Assembly (NCBI RefSeq): GCF_020921035.1
Contig: NC_063151.1
Location: 22,326,934-22,390,933, forward strand
Length of the DNA: 64,000 nucleotides
Direction: 5' to 3'
From: Rhodamnia argentea
Lineage: Eukaryota > Streptophyta > Magnoliopsida > Myrtales > Myrtaceae
A program made the position numbers and the translations under genes. Positions 23,789 through 33,196 of the stretch are shown here, piece by piece. Below the pieces are notes generated by a model. That model was not told the DNA's origin and searched no databases. It saw only the letters and a list, made by a program, of their open reading frames with translations. The first letter of the stretch is position 1, and each line of letters starts with the position of its first letter.

Positions 23789-26700
23789 ATGGTCATCCAC
23801 TGGCTTCTCTTGAAAGTTGTGGTGCTTGGGGCTGTATTGGGTCCATACCACAATCCTTTAATAGCAGAAGCTGCTGATTACCCAATCACGAAGCGCGGAT
23901 GCCAGAGCACTTGTGGAAACCTCTCGATTCCATACCCCTTCGGATCGAGGGATAGCGATCCCGGCTGCCGCCACGGTCCTTCCTCATTCACAGTCGATTG
24001 CGACAACTCTACCGGCCATCCGACGCCTTATCTCGATAACAGAGATAGTAACTTGCAAATACTCGACATCTCTCTCGAGCATCACGAGATGCGAGTAGCC
24101 GTGAACATCAGTCGAGACTGCTATAACTCTGCTGGGCACAACGAGAATTCATGGTCCTTTATCGATGTCACCCTTGGTGATTTCCCCATATCCAGCACCG
24201 AGAACAAGTTCTTTGCTGTCGGTTGCGATACGAAGGCGTACTTCTTGGACAGCAATGGGGATTTTGCCTTTGGATGTATGTCGGCATGCAATGAGATTGC
24301 CGAGGTGACTAATGGCCCGTGCTCGGGTATCGGTTGCTGCGAGACGAGCATACCTAGAAACTCATTCGGCTACAATATCTCCATTTTTAGCTTTAAAAAC
24401 CATACAGATGTCCTGAGTTTCAACAATTGCAGCTACGCTTTCGTCGCAGAGATCGGTTTCTACAACTTCAGTTCTGGTGATCTTTCGCGACTTGAACTCG
24501 ACCAGGCGCCCCTAGTTCTTGACTGGGCAGTAGGGGATAAAAATTGCTCCATCTCCAAGAAGAGCGGGGACTACATGTGCACTAATAACACCCGTTGTAC
24601 CGATGCTGAAAATGGATCGGGGTACAAGTGCGCTTGTTTAGAAGGTTTCCATGGCAATCCGTATCTCGAGAATGGTTGTCAAGGTATTTTTCCATTGACA
24701 TTTTTCACTTTGTCCTTACTATTTATATCATTTCAGTCCTTCTTGAGTCCCTCACTTAGGATATGTATGTGTGTGCCTTTTTTCTTTGTAGATATTGATG
24801 AATGTGCTGATCCAAATAAGAACCAGTGCGATGAAGTCAATGGACAGTGCACTAACGTTGTTGGGAATTATACTTGTTCATGCCGAAAGGGTTATCATGG
24901 TGATGGCTGGAAGGATAGGCAAGGATGCACTGCTAATGCATCACATTTGGTGCGGATACTTGTCGGTATGTTCTTTCGGTTTACTTCGGTGTCTGCCCCA
25001 AGCATTACTATTTTGAAGTAGCTGATTTTGACGATAGTCTAAAAATGTCTCTACAACAATAAAGATAACTCAAAACTCGAGAGAAGGATTTTGGCCAAAA
25101 AAAAAAAAGTTACTTGAAAACAGAAACTAACCCACAGAGAAAAAGGAGATGTGCAACATATAGAGAAAGAGGACGACGAAAGAATGGTGACTCAGACGAC
25201 CCCGCCGGCGGTTGCATGACCTCAAATCAAGAGAGAGAGAGTCTCTCGACAATGTTTTGTGAGTCACAAACGCTGTGGGGCGTTCTCTTGAGAGCAGTAA
25301 CCAAACCATCGCCTGGGGTTCGCAAGCGGCGACACGTGCAGCATTAATAGTGGCACAGCTCGGATCGAAAAGGGATAGGCTTTTCTTGTATACGGCTATT
25401 CAAACTCCATTGATAACAGGAAACTGGTTCACCGCCCTGAGATTTTTCAAATCTTACTTTGTCTCGCTAATAGCTTAGATCCCTTTTTAACCAGGAAGCT
25501 GTATGATGTTGTCTCTTCATGACGGATTCATGAAATTTAGATTCGTCGATGGTTTTGGTAAAATAACTGGTTATGTCATGCAGGTGCTGGCGTAAGCACA
25601 ATAGTGCTGCTACTATTCAGCGCAGGCTTTTTGTATCTGGGAATCCAAAAGAGGAAACTCATCAGGCTCAAAGAACAGTACTTCAAGCAAAACGGTGGCT
25701 TGCTCTTGCAGCAACAATTGCATGAACGGGACAGGACCACCAACACCATGAAAATCTTCACAGCCGAAGAGCTAGAGAAGGCCACGAACAATTACAACGA
25801 GAGCAGAATAGTCGGCCGAGGTGGATACGGTACCGTTTACAAAGGGTTGTTGCCAAATGACACGGTTGTCGCGATCAAGAAGTCCAAACTCGTGGACAAG
25901 ACCCAAATCGGGCGGTTCGTCAATGAAGTCATAGTGCTCTCTCGGATTAATCACCGTAACGTGGTCAAGCTTTTGGGATGTTGTTTGGAGACCGAAGTGC
26001 CTTTGTTAGTGTACGAGTTCGTGAGCAATGGAACTCTGTTCGACCACGTCCACAACCCCGACAAGTCCGCCAAGATGTCCTGGGATGCCCGATTGAGAAT
26101 TGCTTCGGATACTGCCGGTGTCCTTTCGTACTTGCACTCTGCGGCTTCTATTCCCATAATCCATTGCGACGTCAAGTCACCGAACATCCTACTGGACCAC
26201 AATTACACCGCGAAAGTTTCCGACTTCGGAGCTTCAAGATTAGTCCCACTTGATCAAGCCGAATTGTCCACTCTAGTTCAGGGGACGCGGGGATACTTGG
26301 ACCCCGAATGCTTGCACACAAATCAATTGACTGAAAAGAGCGATGTTTATAGCTTCGGGGTTGTGCTAGCGGAGCTGATAACTGGGAAGAGGGTGCTTTC
26401 TTTTGACCGACCCGAGAAAGAGCGGAGCCTAGCAATGCATTTTCTTTCAGCATTGAAAGACAATCGATTGTTCCAAATTGTTGACGGAGTGATTGCAAAT
26501 GAAGGGAACAACGAGCAAGTGAGGGAAGTTGCCAATGTCGCAAAGAGATGCTTGGCAGTGAAAGGCGAGGAGAGGCCGACCATGAAGGAAGTGGCGATTG
26601 AGCTAGAGGGACTCAAAGAGAAACCTAATCATCCATGGATGAGTAGTGTTGATTTGCATGAAGAAGAGGCGCTTCATCTGCTGGGAGAGAAGACCCACCC

Positions 26701-26794
26701 CACTGTGTACATGGATGGTATTGAGACCATGAACACTGGACCCTCGGATAGCATGAAAAACGTTGTCATGACACCGGTTAACAGTGGCAGATGA
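23789..26794 (+). CDS. WAK-B1: wall-associated receptor kinase-like protein with HCD catalytic loop
   Basis: The gene is intact, with exons 23789-24683, 24792-24965 and 25584-26794 predicting 759 aa. The ATG is the one used by all B copies (MVIHWLLLK), downstream of the TATA box. The protein has a signal peptide (about 1-28), a GUB_WAK region starting [15 protein letters not shown], an EGF repeat ending NGCQ, the DIDEC calcium-binding EGF (from about 299), a transmembrane helix (about 353-373) and a kinase (GRGGYG at about 434, VAIKKS, DFGAS). Both introns are phase 1. The catalytic loop reads HCDVKSPN (Cys at about 551, codon 26165-26167), where the sister genes have HRDVKS. The activation segment reads [10 protein letters not shown] in place of [10 protein letters not shown]. 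These changes make it a non-RD kinase or one losing function. Intron 1 is 108 bases and stop-free in frame. Confidence 0.9.
24684..24791 (+). other. Stop-free 108-base intron 1 of WAK-B1
   Basis: The intron has GT...AG ends, but its length is a multiple of three and no stop occurs in the exon frame. Retention would insert 36 residues, strongly hydrophobic ([13 protein letters not shown], then a CVPFFFV end), between the two EGF repeats. WAK-B3 has a TAG at the matching place (CAG to TAG), and the WAK-B2 intron is 110 bases. Confidence 0.7.
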
Positions 26795-27239
26795 GATGAG
26801 AACAACCACACGATGTTCCTTCTTCATCAAGAGATTCTTAGGCGTGTAAGAAAACTCTTGATTACTGTTATAAAATAGATGCCACTAGTACTAGGGGAGT
26901 TCCGTTTTAGCCGCTGTCGTTGAGTCTTTGTCTGTACTTTGGATCCAGTGTTCCTTTGCATTTGTAATGAAAGTCATTGCTGTGATTCATAAGTGGAAAT
27001 AGTATGAATCTTTCGAGTACCAGGGCAGGATCATCGAGCTGCAACCAAAGCACTAGATCTATAATCGTGACCGAATGTAGAAAAGGTTTCCTCCTCTTTT
27101 TCTCCGAGAGTTGTCGTAAACTAGTCCGAATGGTACGCAATTTGCAGATTTGTGTTTGCTCCAGGAGAGAGTTTGTCCGACTTTGACAAAGCTTTTTCAT
27201 GGCGGAAAAGCATGGGATGCACCTTTTAAGTACCACGTT
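26795..27239. other. 3' UTR and flank of WAK-B1
   Basis: The sequence is conserved with 42778-43085 and 63730-63912 after the other B genes. The first 30 bases continue into the catcaagagattcttaggcg phrase, which is also found after the fragment at 6730-7492. No ORF is supported. Confidence 0.5.
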
Positions 27240-27814
27240 GATTCCCACCAATCATTTGTTTTTGTCCAGTTTGGATATGGCATAAGGCACTAAAACCGAG
27301 GCTGTGTTTGCCTTTTGTTAACCTTAAGGCGTTAAACCTAAGACTTGGACGCCTTTCGTCGACCCGAAGGCCACAAAAGACATTTCCTCATCACGTCTGG
27401 GTATGCTTAAGGTGAGAAAAGTAAATTTTGTCATCGTTCACTGCAGTTTAAGGAGACAATTATACCTATTTTGTTGCCTTATAGTACGCCTAAAGAGAAG
27501 AAATTAAATTTTCCTTTTTTTGCGCCTTAGGTTGGACCGATAATGAAAGCCTATTCAGAAATGGAACGGAAAAAGATATCGACTCTTTCATATAGACGGC
27601 ATAAGTAGCAGTGAATTGTGGTTGCCATCACATGTGAACATTCGACGAATCGGTGCATTTGATTCAGTTTTAAAAATGAGTTTTGAGTAAATGCAAATGG
27701 TTTTAGCCTAAGTGATTTTGGGAAAATGTAAATGATGATTGATAAAAAGTCATTTAGAATGCAATTTTGGGTTAATTGATGTTTAGCAAAAAAAAAAAAA
27801 AAAATTCACAAATG
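27240..27814. repeat. Interspersed repeat, copy 2, ending in an A-run
   Basis: This aligns with 9040-9420 and 45270-45908. After an A-run (about 27787-27804) comes the phrase attcacaaatggct, at which an LTR element is inserted. In the paralogous locus the A-run is the insertion site of a different element (45909). Confidence 0.55.
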
Positions 27815-27819
27815 GCTCT

Positions 27820-29418
27820 TGTGACGGCCTGAATTTTCATAAGCGAATTAGTCGTTATTAGATTTGGATTATTATTATTTTCGTGCGATGGGATTTTGAA
27901 AATAATAAATTAGTTGGGCGCAATATTTGTGTATGAACTCGGTCCCGACGGAAATATGGTCCGCGGTTAAACCGCGAAACCCATTGCTCAGCCCACCCTT
28001 GCCGTCAACTTACCTATCACCCCTTCATCTCTGGCCGACACCTCATCACCATGTGGCAAGTTTACCAAAGCACCACTCACTGAGGGTGTCGCGTTTGGGT
28101 TCTTTCGGCTGGGCTCATCGACGGAAAGAAAATAAAAATAAAAATAAAAGGGGATGTAGTACCGAATTTCTGTGCACGCGACTCCGAGAGCTGGAATTGA
28201 CATTTTAGAGTCGGGGAATGGGAAATTCTGAACTAGATGGCTTCAGCTAAGCTAGAATTGGGTCCTTTGCTTACTCAAAAATTGAGTCTCCATTGCTTTC
28301 TGCTGTGAAACTGGCGACCAGCGAGCCAATGGAATTCCGGCTCTATTTCGGGTCTTTCGGGCCTCCTCTATTAGTGTTGAACCTGGGAGTTGAATTTCCC
28401 AAAGCACCACTCGCTGCTTTGAATTGCTTGAAAGTTAAAGACCCGATTGGAGGAATATTTAGTCGGTTTGATCCATTGAGGACTACTAGACTGCGGTGTT
28501 CTTGAATTTAATGTTTAGTTGACTTGTCCTTGTTGAGCGATAGAATGAGTGGACCAAGCATTAGGAAGGAGAGTGGGCGGAATAGGTGGAGGAAGTTTTG
28601 GGGTGGCTTTAGGCTGCGAAGGGCCATCCAATGACGCATGTGATGCCCACAATGGTGAACCAATGAATCGTGTGGGTAATATTGTTGAACTTCATGTCCA
28701 GTGCTTTCGTTGGGTGGACGAAAAGTTTGGTACAAACTGCAGGGAGCTGTATTCTAGAATGACGACGATAAGGCTGGATTGGATAGCTCGAGGGTTCTTG
28801 TTTGATGCAGTCTAGGGTCTTTAGGAAACTGCAATCATAAGAGTGTAACTATAGCTCTTGGAACGGTAGTACGTATAACATGCTTGAATCATGTGCATGC
28901 TTCATGATCTGTCACATTCTGCATAAGGACCAAGAGTGGTCCATGGAAACGGACTTCATGTCCGAGTGCAAAATATACCCCATGGAGTGTATGGGAAGAC
29001 TTTGCTGTGTGACTGGGTCGGTCTCGGAGGCGAAACGAGACGAACTATAAAAATTGTGATGATGCACGGGCTGGGCCCATGTGAGGCAATTAATTGAAAC
29101 CATATGCATAAAACGATGTCATTTGTCCATGCATACCTCATCTGCACATCATCAGTTAACTAGATTCTCAAATGAATGTATCAAGACAGGTCGATTTGAT
29201 ACACTTTTATTTGCTCGACTGTCGTTGCTTGATATCTCATTGGATAGCTTCGTCGATGGTTTAGGGAAATTACTTACTGAGTTTTCTCACCCCTTTTCGT
29301 TGATAATATGTTTTTTAGGTAAGTGACACGCACTGTTAAGGTGTCGAAGCTAAGGGTTTAAGGTCAAGCTACAACAGGTGGTATCGGAAGAGGATGATCG
29401 TGGGTACGGGTTGTTACA
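27820..29418 (+). mobile_element. LTR retrotransposon remnant: one LTR plus primer-binding-site-like motif
   Basis: The element starts TGTGACGGCC and ends TTGTTACA. It is flanked by GCTCT (27815-27819) and GCTTT (29419-29423), a 5-base target duplication with one mismatch. Within it, an LTR-like unit ends ACAACA at 29376, and TGGTATC (29379-29385) follows after two bases, as in the usual initiator-Met tRNA primer-binding site. The paralogous locus at about 47140-47160 has the uninterrupted target. No gag or pol remains. The small ORFs inside are not convincing. Superfamily is uncertain, Gypsy being my guess. Confidence 0.7.
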
Positions 29419-29455
29419 GCTTTTGACTGCATATTTTTTTTTTTCGAAAAAAAAA

Positions 29456-29974
29456 TCAAAACCCTTCGGACGAGCAGACCTCGTTGGCGAGGTGGCCGCA
29501 GCCAAAGGTATTGGCCTGGACAAGCAAGAGGCGTCCGGTGGAGACCTCTGGGGACTCGGTGTCGATGGGGAGGAGCTTGCGAAGCAAGTCCTGGCAGGGG
29601 TGGTCGAGGACGTGGGAGAGAGGGCAGTTGACTTCGGCTTGGACGAACTCGGTGCCGCCGCCCTTGCGATCACCGTTCATGTAGAGGTTGTCCCCGATTC
29701 TCCCGGCGAGAGGGTAGAATTGAGCGAGCACTCGGGACAGCGACGCCTTGAGACGACTCGATCGGTGGGGAGACGAAGCGCTCGTGTTCAAAGTGTAGAG
29801 GACGTGAGGGAGCTGATCGGAGACGGAGAGCTTCAAATTCTTCAGGTGGTCTGGTGTGGGAGACGGCGGTCTGATGGTTTTTGTGGCGACAACCTTGACC
29901 TTCAATTCGATCGTCAGAGAGGGGGATGGCATCGGGCCATAGTCTTCTCCTGAAATCCTATGATGCAAGAACAC
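29456..29974 (-). pseudogene. BAHD acyltransferase N-terminal fragment, copy 1
   Basis: BAHD enzymes transfer acyl groups from CoA thioesters to plant metabolites. The minus-strand ORF reads ELKVKVVATKTIRPPSPTPD near the start, then LKASLSRVLAQFYPLAGRI and VQANTFGCGHLANEV, as in vinorine-synthase-like members. It stops after about 170 codons, just before the place where the catalytic HXXXD motif should be, and is replaced by an A/T-rich run. Family members are about 430-450 aa, so more than half the protein, including the DFGWG region, is missing. The copy at 47190-47690 ends at the same point. Confidence 0.85.
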
Positions 29975-29989
29975 TCTATGTATGTCCTC

Positions 29990-30500
29990 TGCATGATTTA
30001 TAAACGCTGTTAATGAGACTTTACTTGTTTGTCATTTATTGTGAAAGTATGAGAAAATGGGTGGTTACAATCGGAAATGGATTAAAAAGTGAGAAGTTAT
30101 CAGAAATAGTAATTATATTCTTCTATCGTTTTAGTATTTCTCCAGCTCGACACGTGTCCGGCCACGCGAGCTTGGCTAATTAATATGAGAAAGAGTGTTT
30201 CTTTGCTGTTTAGAACAAAGGAAAGGACTACTAGGCAAACTCAAGATTACTAAGCCAAACCAATTGTGCAGAATTATGCAAGTATATATGATTAATGTAC
30301 ATTGATCCAAGAAATTGGTTAGCATATAACTATAGGGACAGATATGAGATGACTAGAAAACTATAGTCTTATATGGTCTCCGAAGGTATTAAAAATTAAA
30401 AAACGAAAAACGAAAAGAAAGAAGTACCTAAAATAATTAGCCCTTAATTAATCCCGCACAAGCGCTTTGAATTTAGGATGGTAACTACTCTCAGCCGCCA
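29990..30500. repeat. Duplicated intergenic block, copy 2
   Basis: This aligns with 13780-14160. A further partial copy of its first about 100 bases appears at 31110-31220, just before the WAK-C1 kinase exon. No gene. Confidence 0.5.
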
Positions 30501-30504
30501 AAAA

Positions 30505-30844
30505 CTGATGAAGAAACTCCGCACCAAAGTTGGCATCTTCGCTCTCGATCAGCCACTGCAGCCGATCCTCAACCCCAAACGTTCTTGAACCCAGCGAAGT
30601 ATATCGAGCACCGAACCATCACGATGAAGTTGACTAGAGCCGTATGCAACAAGAATCTGCCAGAGTCGACCCAGATTGTGCGATATCCGTCACCGATTCG
30701 AACGCCGCCAACCTCGACAGTGATGACGAAGTAGGGGAGCCCTTTCCCCTCTCCTGCAAGTGCGTCAAGAGCTACATGCACAAGATCAACATTGACTGGC
30801 CCCGTGCAGTGTTTAGACCACCTTGATCGCTCCCAAGAGGCCAA
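30505..30844 (-). pseudogene. Unidentified coding remnant sharing WLIESEDA with the AP2/ERF fragment
   Basis: On the minus strand, a reading VEDRLQWLIESEDANFGAEF followed by an open run to KALVRD and a stop (about 30465) matches 14165-14260. The part at 30570-30844 has a 91-codon open frame in another register that I cannot assign. It is probably a remnant of the same gene type as 14165-14545, but the AP2 motif is not visible here. Confidence 0.35.
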
Positions 30845-31228
30845 GTTTCATGTAGCCCCACGCCCAGATCCGAGAGACGGTCGTGGCTCTCTCCCGGTTC
30901 CGGCAACGATCGTTGGCCATTGTTGTCCGATGGGGCGGCGGCCACAGCCCTCCCGACTCTAATTTTTTTTTTTTTTGAAAATTTTTAGCTTTTTTAATCT
31001 TTAATCTAATTTAACTAAAATTTTGATTAAATTATCTTTGGACGAAAATGTTCTTGACCGGCCGGAACATTAAATCGCTGGTGAATAGCATTGGACTGTG
31101 GTGTTCTCTTGAAATCCTGTGATGCAATAACACGCCAAGGACATTTTATGTACGCTTTTTGCATGATTTTTACCTTTTCGTCATTTATGGAGAAAGTACG
31201 AGAAAATGGGTGGTTACAAAAGGAAAGT
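30845..31228. other. Intergenic mosaic, no gene
   Basis: A GC-rich stretch, a T-run (30963-30976) and a partial copy of 29940-30070 (from about 31095) follow one another. At about 31229 the sequence switches to WAK-C intron 2. I see no coding region. Confidence 0.35.
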
Positions 31229-32277
31229 TCGAATGAGTCACTTGTGATGGATCGAATTAGTCAATATATTGACCTAAAAAACCACACAAGTTACATCTAA
31301 TTCTACGGAAAGTTCGAATGTGTCGCCGCTTTTACATGGTGCAATGGTTTGTTGTGCAGTTAATCATGTGGTTAATTAATCTGAAAAGCCGGTGTTGTAT
31401 ACAGGTATTGCTGCTGGCATAATAGTGCTACTTTTCAGCCTAGCCTTTCTGTATTTGGGACACCAGAAAAGGAAGCTCATCAGGCTCAAAGAACAATACT
31501 TCAAGCAAAATGGCAGCTTGCTTTTGCAACAACGATTATATGAACGTGACAGAACCGCAAAAGCTGCGAAGATCTACAGCGCCGAAGAGCTAGAGAAGGC
31601 CACCGACAATTTTGACGAGAGCAGAAGAGTCGGGCAAGGAGGGTGCGGTACCGTTTACAAAGGGTCGTTGCCTAATGATACGGTAGTTGCGATTAAGAAG
31701 TCCAAGCTCGTGGAACAAAGCCAAATCGAACGGTTCATCAATGAAGTCATTGTGCTTTCTCAAGTTAACAATTGTAACGTGATCCAGCTTTTGGGATGTT
31801 ATTTGGAAACGAAGGTGCCTTTATTGGTGTATGAGTTCGTCGACAATGGAACTCTGTTCGACCACATCCTCAACCCCAACAAATCATCAAAGCTGTCCTG
31901 GGAGACCCGATCAAGGATCGCTTCGAAAATTGCCGGAGTCCTATCGTACTTGCACTCCACGGCTTCCACTCCCATTATCCATCAAGATGTCAAGTGGGCA
32001 AACATCCTTTTGGATGCTAACTACACCGCGAAAGTCTCCGACTTTGAAGCTTCAAGATTAGTCCCGCTTGATGAAACGCAATTATCCACTTTGGTCTAGG
32101 GAACATTGGGATACTTAGACCCTGAGTACTTCCTCACAAGCCAATTGACGGAAAAGAGTGATGTTTATAGCTTTGGGGTTGTGCTAGTCGAGTTATTGAC
32201 AGGGAAGAAGGTGCTTTATTTCGACCGACTGGAAGAAGAGCGGAGCTTGGCAACGTACTTCCTCTCATCACTTAAAA
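31229..32277 (+). pseudogene. WAK-C1: kinase-exon-only WAK pseudogene
   Basis: Homology to WAK-C2 starts inside intron 2 (31229 matches about 34610). The kinase exon begins at 31405 after an intact TATACAG acceptor and encodes the transmembrane segment ([14 protein letters not shown]) and kinase. No ectodomain exons exist upstream. Catalytic positions are degraded: GQGGCG in the P-loop, HQDVKWAN in the catalytic loop and DFEAS for DFG. A TAG at 32097-32099 replaces the Gln of VQGTLGY. After the stop the kinase continues readably to FLSSLK, then ends abruptly at 32274-32277, at the start of a perfect inverted repeat. Such a product would be catalytically dead even without the stop. Confidence 0.9.
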
Positions 32278-32364
32278 GTATATGCATATAGATGATGTAA
32301 TCATCAGCCGCAACATTCTCGACCTCGCGGCTGATGATTACATCATCTATATGCATATACTTTT
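32274..32364. repeat. 38-bp perfect inverted repeat at the WAK-C1 truncation point
   Basis: The left arm 32274-32311 and right arm 32327-32364 are exact reverse complements, separated by 15 bases. The right arm is the normal start of a block found also at 56941-57655, while the left arm has no counterpart there. The kinase sequence ends in aaaag, which is also the first five bases of the left arm. Confidence 0.92.
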
Positions 32365-33172
32365 TACTAGACTTTTCCCTGACTTTTATTATACCCGAAA
32401 TTATCAAAATGTTCCCGAATATACAAAATTAATATAGATTTGTGAATTTGAACATTATTTTAATTTTATCAGATTAGTTAATAAGCCGCCTTTTGTTTTA
32501 TTTTAAGGAATCAAAACCCAAGAGCCCTAATTGAAAAGCTGGTAGATGCTTGTGATGGCGAGAGTCAAAGCCCTAACTAACTTAATAAGTTGGGAAGCAA
32601 ATGGTATATGAAAAGGAATCTAAGAATATTATAAAGAGAAATTTCTAAGGTTATCAACTGATGAAATTTGTCAATAAGTAGGCTTTTTTCATTGATTATT
32701 GCCGTGTAATGACCAGAAGTTACAATCCAATATTATGTTTTGGAAATTCTCAAACATAGAAAACGTCTGGTCTAGTCTTTTTCCTATCAACTATTAGTTT
32801 TTGCGTTAAGATGAATGTTTCAAAAGAAAAAAGATTTGCCATGCACAATATGAAAAATCGATATGGAAAGGAGAAGACCGGACTTTTCTTTCCCACGGAG
32901 GGAGAGGCATTTTCTCACGCTCTAGATTCGTAGATTGATCTTTCGGATATCATTTGAAAAGTAAGAGCAGCAAGACTTTGTCACCTAAGAAACCGTCGTC
33001 GAATCATCTCATGCAAGTGGGCTATGAACGTATGATGTTAATAACTACAACTAATTGACCAAAAAACAGCGAAAAAACAAGAAAAAATGAAAAGAAAAGA
33101 AAAAACCCATCTTACTTCTGCTCATATAGCCCCCAACCCATCAGATTCAATTCATCGAAACAACAAACACAC
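32325..33172. repeat. 5' flank of WAK-C2, block shared with 56941-57655
   Basis: About 725 bases align with 56941-57655. This copy continues into WAK-C2, while the other is joined to a WAK-B flank. It contains TTGACC at 33055-33060 and a weak CATATAG at 33123-33129 at the place where the B genes have TATATAAA. No gene lies inside. Confidence 0.65.
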
Positions 33173-33196
33173 ATGAAGAGAGTTGAAGGAAGAAGC

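Noticed and set aside
27927-28208. ORFs inside the LTR element
   Set aside because: LTRs do not normally encode protein, and the reading is of low complexity near its end.
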